Assembly: GCF_018614615.1 (NCBI RefSeq)
Contig: NZ_JAGGOK010000061.1
Coordinates: forward strand, 1-52,147
Reading direction: 5' to 3'
Source: Streptomyces sp. ISL-100
GTDB lineage: Bacteria; Actinomycetota; Actinomycetes; Streptomycetales; Streptomycetaceae
Length of the DNA stretch: 52,147 nucleotides
Each line of letters opens with the position of its first letter. Position 1 is the first letter of the stretch. A program made the translations under genes and the position numbers. The notes beneath the pieces are model-generated. The model was not told the DNA's origin. It worked only from the letters and a program-made list of their open reading frames with translations, and ran no database searches. This document shows positions 8,677-17,033 of the stretch, piece by piece.

Positions 8677-8694
8677 CGGGCCGGCGTACCGGGG

Positions 8695-8970
8695 CTAGAG
8701 GAGCTCGATGGCGCCGACCAGGGGCAGGGGTGCGATGGCCAGAGCGAGGGCCGCCATCCCGAGTCCCGGACGGATGTCCCGCTTTGCCTGGAAGCCCAGG
8801 AACGCCGTCAGCGGCGGCAGCGCGCAGAACACGAGGAAGCTCCAGTGCCATCCCTCCTCACTGGTGAAGAACAACAGGAGCGCCAGGTACGCGGGGACAG
8901 TCATGAGGGTTCCGAAGCGGACCTTCGACAGGAACGTCTCAAGGCTGTCGATGTTGTCGTACGGGAACAC
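8695..8970 (-). CDS. Small integral membrane protein, function unknown
   Basis: The 91-aa protein has about three hydrophobic stretches: TLMTVPAYLALLLFF, WSFLVFCALPPLTAFLGF and LGMAALALAIAPLPLVGAI. Charged loops such as QAKRDIRPG separate them. I do not recognise a family. The start is GTG at 8970, with AGGAAGG 8 nt upstream. It overlaps the end of the preceding minus-strand gene by 32 bp in another frame, which suggests coupling. It converges on the P450 gene with only an 18-bp gap. Confidence 0.6.
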   Translation of the reverse strand: MFPYDNIDSLETFLSKVRFGTLMTVPAYLALLLFFTSEEGWHWSFLVFCALPPLTAFLGFQAKRDIRPGLGMAALALAIAPLPLVGAIELL

Positions 8971-9526
8971 GGGCCCGTCCTTCCTGGACCGCTTGGTGGT
9001 CGTAGCCGCTGGAGGCCACCTCGGGGAAGCCGTCCGCCGCGGAGAAGCCGTTCACCGCCGCGGACATCGCCAGGCCCAGCGTCGTCAAGGCCATCTGCAA
9101 CTGGTTGAAGCTCCCCGCCGCGTCGGACCACATCTTCATGATCCGCAGGGCCTGCGCCGCGCCGCTGTCGCCCGGCGACGCACGACGTTCCTCGTCGATC
9201 CGGTTCTGCTCCTCGGCCATGGTCCGCTCGCCCTCGGCGGCGAGCGCCTCGCGCTCGGCCTCGGAGAGCGCCGCCCATTTCTCGGCCATGGGAGCCGCCT
9301 GTGCGACGAGCTGGTCGGAGTACGCCGACACATTCATCGCGTCCCGCAGGCCCGCGCGTCCTGAAAGAACCTCCTGGGCCATCTCCTTGAGTGCTTCACC
9401 GCCCCGCCCCGACGCGAGCTCCTCCAGGGACTTTCGCAGCACTCTCGCCTGCGCGGGGTCCTGCTGACTCATCTCAAGGAGCTCGGACTCATCGACTCGC
9501 CTGGCCGACTGTGGGTCCTCGGCCAC
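8939..9526 (-). CDS. Hypothetical protein, Glu/Ala-rich helical
   Basis: The 195-aa protein is strongly helical and charged (LLEMSQQDPAQARVLRKSLEEL, WAALSEAEREALAAEGERTM). Near residues 140-165 a mildly hydrophobic stretch, FNQLQMALTTLGLAMSAAV, could be a membrane hairpin or coiled coil. The first 60 residues include a repeated VLRKSLEELASG / VLSGRAGLRDAM pattern. I do not recognise a family. The last 11 or so codons overlap the start of the 91-aa membrane protein in a different frame, so the two are probably a two-gene operon and may act together at the membrane. Confidence 0.6.
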   Translation of the reverse strand: MAEDPQSARRVDESELLEMSQQDPAQARVLRKSLEELASGRGGEALKEMAQEVLSGRAGLRDAMNVSAYSDQLVAQAAPMAEKWAALSEAEREALAAEGERTMAEEQNRIDEERRASPGDSGAAQALRIMKMWSDAAGSFNQLQMALTTLGLAMSAAVNGFSAADGFPEVASSGYDHQAVQEGRARVPVRQHRQP

Positions 9527-9640
9527 GTGCCCTCCCGGTGTACAGACCGCAACCTCATTGCCGGTACGAAGCTACCGAGTCTCCGGCCACGCTCCCAATG
9601 CACTGCCGTCACAGAAGTGTCACAGGGCTCCTCGGCGCCG

Positions 9641-11260
9641 CTACGTCAGCATGTCGCGCCGCCGCAGACCCGCAAGCCCCGCCCCCACCAGCGCCACCGC
9701 CCCCAGCGTCATCAGCAGCCTCGGTGTCCACTCCATCTCCGTACCCGGCAGCTTCGGCAAGTGGCTGAACGGGGACAGGTTCATCACCGACCGGGGCAGC
9801 TCCAGCGCCGGCCCGATCCAGCCGAGCGCCAGCGCGAGACCGGCCACTGCCCAGGCCGCGACCGCCGCCCTCGGAAGCGCGCCGTACAGCAGCACCGCCA
9901 GCCCTCCGAGCAGCCAGATCGCCGGAAGCTGGGCGAGCGACGCGGCCAGCGTCGGGACGAGTTCCCTGCCGTGGCCGGCCGCCAGGCCCAGGCCGGCCAC
10001 CAGCATGATCAGCGCCGCGCCGCCGAAGGCGATGGCGAGGTGGTCCGCCGCCCACCGCAGCCGCCCGACCGCGTTGGCGAGGACCGGCTCGGCGCGCTGG
10101 GACGTCTCCTCGGCGTGCAGCCGCAGCACGGACGCGACGACGTACAGCGCCGCGACCATCCCGAACATGCCGACCATCGAGGCGAGGAACGCCTGCGACA
10201 TGCCGGTCTGCCCGCCCATGCGCTCGAAGATCGCCGCGGCCTGCTCGTTGCCGCCGACCAGATCCGCCGCGCCTTCCACCATCCCGCCGAACACGAGCCC
10301 GGCCAGCCCGAAGCCGGCGCTCCAGCCCAGCACGCTGCCCCGCTGGAGCCGCCGGGCGAGCCCGCCGGCCGTCGCGACGGACCCCGATGCCGGGCCCGGC
10401 CGCGTCGGCAGGAAGCTCATGCCGACGTCCCGGCGACCGGCCAGCGTGTACGCGACGACGCCCTGGACGAGCACCGCCGCCCCGATCAGAAGCAGCGCCC
10501 ACCAGCGCTCGCCGGCGTACGGCCGCACGTTCTCCGCCCATCCGAGCGGCGACAGCCAAGTCAGCACCGAGGAACCGTCGTTCGTCGCGGAGTCCCCCGC
10601 CGCCCTCAGGACGAAGGCCGCGCCAAGTACCCCTGCGGTCATGCCCTTCGCGAACCGCGCGCTTTCGGTGAGCTGGGCGACGATCGCCGCCGTCGAGGCG
10701 AAGAGCATGCCGGTCGCGGCGACCGTGAGGCCTACCGCGAGTGCACCGGATGCCGATCCCGTGGGCCCCGCCAGGCCGGCCGTGACGAGCAGCGCCAGCG
10801 CCGTATTCGCGACGAGCGCCGCGAGCAGAGCGGCGGTCAGCGGGGCCCGGCGGCCCACCATCGCGGAGGAGATCAGTTCCTGGCGTCCGGTCTCTTCTTC
10901 CTCCCTGGTGTGCCGGATGACGATGATCAGGCTCATCACGGCGGCCAGTACGGCGGCGAAGCCGGCGAAACGCCAGGCGACGATTGCGCCGAGGGAGTCG
11001 CCGAAGGCCGGGCCGTACATGGCGCGCAGTGAGCCGTTGGTGGTGAGTGACTGGACCAGGTCGGCGCGCTTTTCCGGTGTTCCGTAGAACTTCTCGATCG
11101 AGCCGGTGCCGCTGGTGACAATGCCTGCGACGGCTGCCACCCAGACCGCCATCATGATGCGGTCCCGGCGCAGCGCCAGCCTCAGCAGGGGGCGGATGCC
11201 GACCAGTTGCACGGGCACGGGCGCGGGCACGTGCCGTGCGGCCGAGGCCACGTCAGTCAT
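9641..11260 (-). CDS. ABC transporter permease (ABC-2 type exporter)
   Basis: The 539-aa polytopic membrane protein (MTDVASAARH start) has around 10-12 hydrophobic segments, for example IMMAVWVAAVAGIVTSGTG, FAAVLAAVMSLIIVI and LGWSAGFGLAGLVFG. An ETGRQELISSAMVGR cytoplasmic loop is typical of the actinobacterial antibiotic-exporter permeases that carry two fused ABC-2 halves. It overlaps the ATPase gene by 4 bp (ATGA at 11257-11260), so both are made together. The likely role is export of a drug, lipid or natural product; the substrate is unknown. It is probably repressed by the regulator encoded divergently beyond the ATPase. Confidence 0.85.
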   Translation of the reverse strand: MTDVASAARHVPAPVPVQLVGIRPLLRLALRRDRIMMAVWVAAVAGIVTSGTGSIEKFYGTPEKRADLVQSLTTNGSLRAMYGPAFGDSLGAIVAWRFAGFAAVLAAVMSLIIVIRHTREEEETGRQELISSAMVGRRAPLTAALLAALVANTALALLVTAGLAGPTGSASGALAVGLTVAATGMLFASTAAIVAQLTESARFAKGMTAGVLGAAFVLRAAGDSATNDGSSVLTWLSPLGWAENVRPYAGERWWALLLIGAAVLVQGVVAYTLAGRRDVGMSFLPTRPGPASGSVATAGGLARRLQRGSVLGWSAGFGLAGLVFGGMVEGAADLVGGNEQAAAIFERMGGQTGMSQAFLASMVGMFGMVAALYVVASVLRLHAEETSQRAEPVLANAVGRLRWAADHLAIAFGGAALIMLVAGLGLAAGHGRELVPTLAASLAQLPAIWLLGGLAVLLYGALPRAAVAAWAVAGLALALGWIGPALELPRSVMNLSPFSHLPKLPGTEMEWTPRLLMTLGAVALVGAGLAGLRRRDMLT

Positions 11261-12174
11261 CGCGCCATCGCCTCTCCGGGTGCGTAGTGGCGGAGGAAGA
11301 GTTCCTCCAGGGTGGGCGGGGTGCTGGTGAGCGAGCGCACCCCGGAGTCGGTCAGCGAGCGCAGTACGGCGTCGAGCTTGTCCGTCTCGACCTGGAGTTT
11401 GACGCGCTTGCCCTGCCCCCCGTCGATCGACTGAAGGGCCACGTCGTGGACGCCGGGCAGCTGGGCCAGGCCGTTCGGTGCGGCCGCGAGCTCCGCCGTC
11501 ACGCTGGTGCGCGTCAGGTGCCGCAGTTCGGTCAGCGAACCCGTTTCGACGGTCCGGCCCCTGCGGATGATGCTGACCCGGTCGCAGAGGCTCTCGACCT
11601 CGCTCAGGATGTGCGACGACAGCAGGATTGTGCGGCCGCGCCGGCGCTCTTCCCCGACGCACTGCTGGAAGACCTCCTCCATCAGCGGGTCGAGGCCGGA
11701 TGTCGGCTCGTCGCGGATCAGTACGTCGACCTCCGACGCGAAGGCGGCGACCAGGGCGACCTTCTGCCGGCTGCCCTTGGAGTACGTACGCCCCTTCTTG
11801 GTGGGGTCGAGTTCGAACCGCTCGAGGAGTTCCGCGCGCCTTGTTTTGTCGAGTCCGCCGCGCAGCCGCCCGTACAGGTCGATGACCTCGCCGCCGCTCA
11901 GGTTCCGCCACAGCGTCACGTCACCGGGTACGTAGGCGACGCGCCGGTGCAGCTCGACGGCGTCCTTCCACGGGTCGCGGCCGAGCATCTGCGCGGCGCC
12001 GGAGTCGGCGCGCAGGAGCCCGAGGAGGACCCGGATGGTGGTGGACTTTCCGGCGCCGTTCGGGCCGAGGAAGCCGTGGACCTCGCCGGTCTCGACCGTG
12101 AGGTCGAGGCCGTCCAGCGCATGCGTCCTGCCGAACGACTTGTGCAGTCCGGCGACGGTGATTGCCTTCGTCAT
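11257..12174 (-). CDS. ABC transporter ATP-binding protein (DrrA-like exporter ATPase)
   Basis: The 305-aa nucleotide-binding subunit carries Walker A GPNGAGKST (about residues 37-45) and Walker B VLIRDEPTSGLDP. The LSGGQ signature is replaced by SKGSRQK, as in the subgroup of ABC-2 exporters whose ATPases read SKGNRQK. The Arg in IRDEP replaces a usual hydrophobic residue; the catalytic Asp-Glu pair is intact. The H loop is present (ILLSSHILSEVE). The C-terminal domain after residue 215 is typical of DrrA-like proteins. It is the first gene of an exporter operon and faces the GbsR-like regulator across an 84-bp shared promoter region. Confidence 0.9.
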   Translation of the reverse strand: MTKAITVAGLHKSFGRTHALDGLDLTVETGEVHGFLGPNGAGKSTTIRVLLGLLRADSGAAQMLGRDPWKDAVELHRRVAYVPGDVTLWRNLSGGEVIDLYGRLRGGLDKTRRAELLERFELDPTKKGRTYSKGSRQKVALVAAFASEVDVLIRDEPTSGLDPLMEEVFQQCVGEERRRGRTILLSSHILSEVESLCDRVSIIRRGRTVETGSLTELRHLTRTSVTAELAAAPNGLAQLPGVHDVALQSIDGGQGKRVKLQVETDKLDAVLRSLTDSGVRSLTSTPPTLEELFLRHYAPGEAMAR

Positions 12175-12194
12175 GATTCTGAACGTACGCGAGT

Positions 12195-12210
12195 TTCACA
12201 ATGTTGTGAA
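12195..12210. promoter_or_regulatory. Palindromic operator between exporter operon and its regulator
   Basis: TTCACAA-TG-TTGTGAA is a perfect 7+7 inverted repeat lying 20 bp before the ATPase start and 48 bp before the regulator start. Its size and place are what a dimeric winged-helix repressor would need to control both divergent transcripts. TATAAA at 12223-12228 could be the -10 of the regulator gene. Confidence 0.65.
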
Positions 12211-12258
12211 GTTAAGGAAGCGTATAAACTCGTGGCGGACGGCAGAGCAGGGGAGACG

Positions 12259-12774
12259 ATGAAACCGATGAGCAGCGAGGGCCCGGACAAAGAGCCGGAG
12301 CCGGACAAAGAAGCCGTGTCGCGCTTCGTGGAGCGCTTCGCGTCCGAGATGACCGAAGCGGGCATGCAGCGCATGGCCTCCCGCGTCTTCGCGGCGCTCC
12401 TCGCGTCGGAAACCGCCAGCATGACCTCGGCCGAACTCGCCGAGCAGCTGCGGATCAGCCCGGCCGCCGTCTCCGGGGCGATCCGGTACCTCTCCCAGGT
12501 CAACATGGTCAGCCGGGAACGCGACCCCGGCTCCCGCCGCGACCGCTACGTCCTGCACAACGAGCTCTGGTACGAGACCTTCACCCGCCGCGACCAGGTC
12601 CTGAGCCGCTGGGAGAAGGTCCTGCGGGACGGTGCCGAGATGCTGGGCCCGGACACGCCTGCCGGCGCGCGGGCGGCCGAGACGGCGGAGTTCTTCGAGT
12701 TCCTCCAGAAGGAACTGCAGCAGCTGATGGAACGCTGGAAGGAGCACCGCGCCGCGCTCGGCCGCCCGGTGTGA
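12259..12774 (+). CDS. GbsR/MarR-type winged-helix transcriptional regulator
   Basis: The 171-aa regulator has a winged helix at about residues 40-105: RMASRVFAALLASETASMTSAELAEQLRISPAAVSGAIRYLSQVNMVSRERDPGSRRDRYVL. An amphipathic C-terminal helix with FFEFLQKELQQLMERWKEHR probably dimerises. This arrangement matches GbsR/MarR-like repressors commonly found beside Streptomyces ABC-2 exporters. The first 22 residues are a Glu/Pro/Lys-rich tail. The ATG at 12259 follows GGGGAGA. It is transcribed away from the exporter operon and probably binds the 12195-12210 palindrome, repressing the exporter and itself until a ligand is sensed. Confidence 0.85.
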   Translation: MKPMSSEGPDKEPEPDKEAVSRFVERFASEMTEAGMQRMASRVFAALLASETASMTSAELAEQLRISPAAVSGAIRYLSQVNMVSRERDPGSRRDRYVLHNELWYETFTRRDQVLSRWEKVLRDGAEMLGPDTPAGARAAETAEFFEFLQKELQQLMERWKEHRAALGRPV

Positions 12775-12775
12775 C

Positions 12776-12880
12776 TCAGGCCGCCGGCGTCAGCGACCAC
12801 GTCCCCGGTCTCACACCGCCGGCGTCAGCGCCCACGCCCCCCGTCTTACACCGGCAGCGTCAGCGACCACGCCCCCGGCC
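12776..12880. repeat. Three tandem 35-bp copies of a gene's 3' end
   Basis: Units 12776-12810, 12811-12845 and 12846-12880 are imperfect 35-bp direct repeats with exact spacing (GCGTCAGCG begins at 12787, 12822 and 12857). The third unit is the real 3' end of the minus-strand kinase gene, coding RPGAWSLTLPV then stop. The two outer copies, read in register, still code close variants (RGAWALTPAV and RPGTWSLTPAA), each ending in its own stop codon. The array reaches to within 1 bp of the regulator's stop. Confidence 0.85.
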
Positions 12881-13661
12881 GCACCGTCCACGTCCGCGTC
12901 CGGACCGGGCCCGCCACCAGCGCGTCCGCCCGGTACCGGAAGTCCGCGCCCGACACCGTCACCGCGTCCGCCTCCACCCGCACCTCTTCACCGCCGTGCG
13001 GGCGGATCACCACCTCTGCGCGCCCGCCCCGCGAGCACAGCGACACGTCCTCGACCGGCCGGTCCAGGTCGTTCAGCAGAACCCCGTCCGCCTCGACGCG
13101 CAGCCGGTACGTACGGGCCGGCGGCGGCGCGGACTGCGGCACGGGCCGCACCAGCGTGCGTACCAGCGAACGGCACGTGCCCCAGACGGACGCGGCGGCC
13201 GCCACCGGCAACGGCGCGGCCGGGATCCGAAGATTGCCCAGCACCACCCCGTCGCTGTCGTCCACCAGCAGATCCAGCCGGCGCGCGGCCCCCTCCAGGA
13301 CCGCGCGGGCCGCCGCGACCGCCCCTATCGGCACGCCGAGCGCCTGTGCGATGTCCACGGAGGCTCCGACCGGGATGAGTGCGAGCGCCCCGGCGCCCAG
13401 CTCTCTTTCCCGGTGCAGCAGTGCCACCGCGCGCAGCAGCGCCCGGTCGTCGCCGACCACCACGGGGCGGCGACTGCCCCGGCGGGCAAGGGCCCGCGCG
13501 AACTCCTCCGGCCCCTCGGGGAGGCAGATTCTGACGTTGGCGCCGGCGCACAGGACGTCCTTGGCGATACGTACGGACTCGCCGTCCGTACGCCGGGCGA
13601 CCGGGTCGATGACCACCAGCAGCGGATGCGCGGTGTTCGCGGCGGGCTCTGGAGCCGACAC
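12846..13661 (-). CDS. Diacylglycerol/lipid kinase-like (DAGK catalytic domain) protein
   Basis: The 271-aa protein has the layout of DagK/YegS-type lipid kinases: an N-terminal LLVVIDPVARR, a nucleotide-binding part with RPVVVGDDRALLRAVALL and GALALIPVGASVDIAQALGVP (compare GDGT...PxGTxNDxA in active enzymes), and a C-terminal beta-sandwich ending GAWSLTLPV. The GDGT loop reads VGDDRA and the ND of NDxA reads VD. Catalysis may therefore be lost or altered, and a regulatory or lipid-binding role is possible. GTG at 13661 is chosen because AGGAAGG sits just upstream; a longer frame begins at 13694. Its 3' end is tandemly triplicated. Confidence 0.7.
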   Translation of the reverse strand: MSAPEPAANTAHPLLVVIDPVARRTDGESVRIAKDVLCAGANVRICLPEGPEEFARALARRGSRRPVVVGDDRALLRAVALLHRERELGAGALALIPVGASVDIAQALGVPIGAVAAARAVLEGAARRLDLLVDDSDGVVLGNLRIPAAPLPVAAAASVWGTCRSLVRTLVRPVPQSAPPPARTYRLRVEADGVLLNDLDRPVEDVSLCSRGGRAEVVIRPHGGEEVRVEADAVTVSGADFRYRADALVAGPVRTRTWTVRPGAWSLTLPV

Positions 13662-13695
13662 CTCGGTCCTTCCTCGGGTAGCATCTTTGTGCAAG

Positions 13696-13723
13696 AGCCC
13701 CTTGCGCTATTGCGCCAGGGGCT
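13696..13723. promoter_or_regulatory. Hairpin in the purA upstream region
   Basis: AGCCCCT-T-GCGC (13696-13707) pairs with GCGC-C-AGGGGCT (13712-13723) around a TATT loop, with one mismatch. It lies between the divergent lipid-kinase and purA genes, about 100 bp before purA. It could be a leader structure, an operator, or a terminator for either strand. No purine-riboswitch core is recognisable. Confidence 0.4.
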
Positions 13724-13826
13724 TCGTCTATTCCGGGGCAACCGGTCCGACGGCTCAGTATCAGGTGTACGCCGTACGTACGCCCCCTGACCTTGGACAT
13801 GCCCCGCCCGGAAGGGGTGTACGCCT

Positions 13827-15110
13827 GTGCCCGCACTTGTGCTGCTCGGTGCTCAGTGGGGTGACGAAGGCAAGGGAAAGGCCACCGACCTGCTCGGTGG
13901 ATCCGTTGACTATGTAGTGCGCTATCAGGGCGGCAACAACGCCGGCCACACGGTTGTCGTCGGCGACCAGAAGTACGCGCTGCATCTTCTCCCTTCCGGA
14001 ATCCTCACGCCAGAGTGCACGCCGGTCATCGGTAACGGCGTCGTCATCGACCCGTCGGTACTGCTCTCCGAGCTGAGCGGTCTGAACGAGCGAGGCGTCG
14101 ACACGTCCAAGCTCCTGATCAGCGGCAACGCTCACGTCATCACGACGTACAACGTCACGGTCGACAAGGTGACGGAACGCTTCCTCGGCAAGCGCAAGAT
14201 CGGCACCACGGGCCGCGGTATCGGCCCGACGTACGCGGACAAGATCAACCGCACCGGCATCCGCGTGCAGGACCTCTACGACGAGTCGATCCTGACCCAA
14301 AAGGTCGAGGCGGCTCTGGAGATCAAGAACCAGCTGCTCACGAAGCTGTACAACCGCCGCGCGATCGAGGCCGGCCAGATCGTCGAAGAGCTGCTGACGC
14401 ACGGCGAGAACATCAAGCAGTACGTCGCCGACACGACGCTGATCCTCAACAACGCGCTCGACGAGGACAAGGTCGTCCTTTTCGAGGGCGGCCAGGGCAC
14501 GCTGCTCGACGTCGACCACGGCACGTACCCGTTCGTTACGTCGTCGAACCCGACCGCCGGTGGTGCCTGCACGGGTACCGGTGTGGGGCCGACGAAGATC
14601 AGCCGGGTCATCGGCATCCTCAAGGCGTACACGACGCGTGTCGGCGCCGGTCCGTTCCCGACCGAGCTGTTCGACGAGGACGGCGAGGCGCTGCGCCGCA
14701 TCGGTGGCGAGCGCGGTGTCACCACCGGCCGTGACCGGCGCTGCGGCTGGTTCGACGCGCCGATCGCGCGGTACGCGACGCGGGTCAACGGTCTGACGGA
14801 CTTCTTCCTCACGAAGCTGGACGTGCTGACCGGCTGGGAGCAGATCCCGGTGTGCGTGGCGTACGAGATCGACGGCAAGCGCGTTGAGGAGCTCCCGTAC
14901 AGCCAGACCGACTTCCACCACGCGAAGCCGGTGTACGAGAACTTCCCCGGCTGGTCCGAGGACATCTCCAAGGCGAAGACCTTCGACGACCTTCCCAAGA
15001 ACGCCAAGGCGTACGTGAAGGCTCTGGAGGAGATGTCGGGTGCGCCGATCTCCGCGATCGGTGTTGGCCCCGGCCGCACCGAGACGATCGAGATCAACTC
15101 GTTCATCTAG
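13827..15110 (+). CDS. purA: Adenylosuccinate synthetase
   Basis: The 427-aa cytosolic enzyme converts IMP, aspartate and GTP to adenylosuccinate, the first committed step to AMP. It begins with the diagnostic GTP-binding loop GAQWGDEGKGK (residues 7-17). QGGNNAGHTVV, GTTGRGIGPTYADK, FEGGQGTLLDVDHGTYPFVTSS and TTGRDRRCGWFD follow, all at normal spacing. The full-length family core is present. The start is GTG at 13827, preceded by GGAAGGGG. A long perfect hairpin follows the stop. Codon use is strongly biased, as expected for a housekeeping gene. Confidence 0.97.
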   Translation: MPALVLLGAQWGDEGKGKATDLLGGSVDYVVRYQGGNNAGHTVVVGDQKYALHLLPSGILTPECTPVIGNGVVIDPSVLLSELSGLNERGVDTSKLLISGNAHVITTYNVTVDKVTERFLGKRKIGTTGRGIGPTYADKINRTGIRVQDLYDESILTQKVEAALEIKNQLLTKLYNRRAIEAGQIVEELLTHGENIKQYVADTTLILNNALDEDKVVLFEGGQGTLLDVDHGTYPFVTSSNPTAGGACTGTGVGPTKISRVIGILKAYTTRVGAGPFPTELFDEDGEALRRIGGERGVTTGRDRRCGWFDAPIARYATRVNGLTDFFLTKLDVLTGWEQIPVCVAYEIDGKRVEELPYSQTDFHHAKPVYENFPGWSEDISKAKTFDDLPKNAKAYVKALEEMSGAPISAIGVGPGRTETIEINSFI

Positions 15111-15124
15111 GTCGTAGCGGCGCT

Positions 15125-15170
15125 ACGAAGCGGGGCCCCGGCGGGTTTTTGCGCCGGGGCCCCGCTTCGT
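15125..15170. terminator. Bidirectional terminator between purA and the Ser/Thr kinase gene
   Basis: A perfect 19-bp stem (15125-15143 with 15152-15170, core CGGGGCCCCGGCG) encloses the loop GGTTTTTG. It lies 14 bp after the purA stop and 1 bp from the stop of the convergent kinase gene, so it can serve both transcripts. Confidence 0.8.
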
Positions 15171-15171
15171 G

Positions 15172-16950
15172 TCATCTGTCGTACGTGAGGGACTCGCCGG
15201 TGGCGGGGTTCACGCGGCGCAGGCGGCCGTCGGGGAGCAGCGTCACCTCGGTGGCGGCGCCCGGGGAGCAGGAGCTCATCGGCTCGCCGGTGGTTACCCG
15301 GGAGGGGCCGATCCGGAGACTGCCGCTCGGGGTGGCGGAGAGCTCCGCCTGGAAGACGCAGTGGTACGTGCCGCCGCCCGTTGTCGGTCCTTCGGCGGTG
15401 AGGGACAGGACGGTGTCGCCCACCTCTCCCTGCTGGATGACCAGGCGGCGTGTGCTGTGGCCTGATGCGCCGTCCAGGCCGCTGTTCCAGGTGCCCAGAT
15501 ATTCGGCGGGGATGTCGCCGGTGGTGGGGGTGGGGGTGGGGGTGGCGGTGCGCGTGGGGTTGGTGCTGGTCGGTGGGGTCTTTTCTTGCTGCTGCTGGTT
15601 GCTCGCGGGTGGTGCGTTGTCTGTGCGGGGCGAGTCCGCGTGCGGCTTGTCCCCCGAGTTCATGAACGCGTACACAGAGCCGCCGGCACCTAGTGCTACG
15701 ACCAGCGCCACGGCTACCAGTGCGGCGGTCGAGCGGTTGCTGCGGGGCGGCGGTTCCGGGGCGGGCGGCTGGTAGGCGTACTGCGGGGTGGGGTAGCCGT
15801 AGCCGCCGGGGAGGGTGTGCGGCGGGGGTGGAGGCGCGGCGTACGCGGACGGGGGCGTGACTACGGTCGGCGTCGCGTGCAGTGCGGGGGCTGCGGGATC
15901 GGTGCCGCGCCGCGGCGTCTCCTCGGGCGTCGAACGTTCGGGTACGGGGATTTCTTCGGGGTGGTCGCGTTCGACGCCCTGCGGGGAGCGCCCCGGCACG
16001 TCCCCTCCTGGCACCGTGGCCTGCGGGGCGGGGGGCGTGGTGCTGTCGGCCGGGTCCTCGGTGTCCAGGAGCTCTATCGCGTGGCGGCCGAGCTGGGCCA
16101 CCAGGGCCGCCGGGAGCCAGGGGTCGCCGCCGTCGCCGCCCCGGGTGCGCTCCAGTACCTGGGCGAGGGTGGGGCGCGCCTCGGGGTCCTTGTGCAGGCA
16201 GGAGCGGATCAGGTCCTGGAGGCCCTCCGGCATCTGATCGAGTGTGGGTGGTTCTGTGGCGATGCGGTACATCAGTGCGTGGACGCCGCTGTCGGCCGTG
16301 CCGAAGGGGAGGCGGCCCGTTGCCGCGTACGCGAGGACCGATCCCAGGCAGAAGATGTCGCAGGCGGGTGTGATTCGCTCGCCGCGGACCTGTTCCGGGG
16401 CCATGAAGCCGGGGGAGCCGACCAGGGCACCGGTTCTGGTCAGGCCCGCGTCCGTGACCGTTTCCAGGGCGCGCGCGATGCCGAAGTCGATGACGCGGGG
16501 GCCGTCGATGGTGATCAGGATGTTGGACGGTTTCAGGTCTCGATGGATCAGACCTGCTGTGTGGATGTCGCTGAGTGCGTGGGCGAGGCCGGTTGCCAGG
16601 ATGTGGATCGAGCGTTCCGGCAGTGGGCCGTGGTCGCCGGAAATGATGGAGTGGAGGTCCGGGCCTGCTACGTAACCCGTGGCCACCCACGGAACCACCG
16701 CTTCTGTGTCGGCGTCGAGCACCGGTGCGGTCCAGCGGCCCCCGACCCGCCTCGCCGCCGCCACCTCCTGGCGGAAGCGGGCGCGGAACTCCTCCTGCTC
16801 GGCGAGCTCTTGACGTACCAGCTTGACCGCGACCGTACGGCCACGGCCCGAGCGGGCCAGATAGACCTGCCCCATCCCGCCCGCGCCGAGCCGTGCCAAC
16901 AGCCGGTAGGCGCCGATCTGTTGCGGGTCGTCCGGCCCCAGTTTCTGCAT
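15172..16950 (-). CDS. Transmembrane eukaryotic-type Ser/Thr protein kinase (PknB family-like)
   Basis: The 592-aa protein has a complete kinase domain at about residues 14-270: GAGGMGQVYLA (glycine loop), VAVKLV (catalytic Lys), HRDLKPSNIL (catalytic loop), VIDFGIAR (DFG) and GSPGFMAPEQ (activation segment/APE). A long Pro/Thr-rich cytoplasmic linker follows. One membrane helix, AALVAVALVVALGAGGSVYAF, lies near residue 440. Outside it is a Ser/Pro/Thr-rich tether and a small extracellular domain (EYLGTWNSGLD to the end). No PASTA repeats are present. Start is ATG at 16950. The small external domain probably senses a ligand or cell-surface state. Confidence 0.9.
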   Translation of the reverse strand: MQKLGPDDPQQIGAYRLLARLGAGGMGQVYLARSGRGRTVAVKLVRQELAEQEEFRARFRQEVAAARRVGGRWTAPVLDADTEAVVPWVATGYVAGPDLHSIISGDHGPLPERSIHILATGLAHALSDIHTAGLIHRDLKPSNILITIDGPRVIDFGIARALETVTDAGLTRTGALVGSPGFMAPEQVRGERITPACDIFCLGSVLAYAATGRLPFGTADSGVHALMYRIATEPPTLDQMPEGLQDLIRSCLHKDPEARPTLAQVLERTRGGDGGDPWLPAALVAQLGRHAIELLDTEDPADSTTPPAPQATVPGGDVPGRSPQGVERDHPEEIPVPERSTPEETPRRGTDPAAPALHATPTVVTPPSAYAAPPPPPHTLPGGYGYPTPQYAYQPPAPEPPPRSNRSTAALVAVALVVALGAGGSVYAFMNSGDKPHADSPRTDNAPPASNQQQQEKTPPTSTNPTRTATPTPTPTTGDIPAEYLGTWNSGLDGASGHSTRRLVIQQGEVGDTVLSLTAEGPTTGGGTYHCVFQAELSATPSGSLRIGPSRVTTGEPMSSCSPGAATEVTLLPDGRLRRVNPATGESLTYDR

Positions 16951-17033
16951 GGCAGCGCCACCCCTCCCCCCGGGACGTCCCCCAGTGGCCCGAGGATAAT
17001 GCGCCGGTACGACAACGACGGGCCCCGAGCGCC

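Noticed and set aside
13156..13917. Plus-strand frame antisense to the lipid-kinase gene
   Set aside because: Ser/Arg/Ala/Thr-rich shadow of high-GC codon bias without ribosome binding site or family features.
15172..16950. PASTA-domain PknB assignment
   Set aside because: The extracellular part has no PASTA repeats and is a single small domain, so only the general kinase family is claimed.
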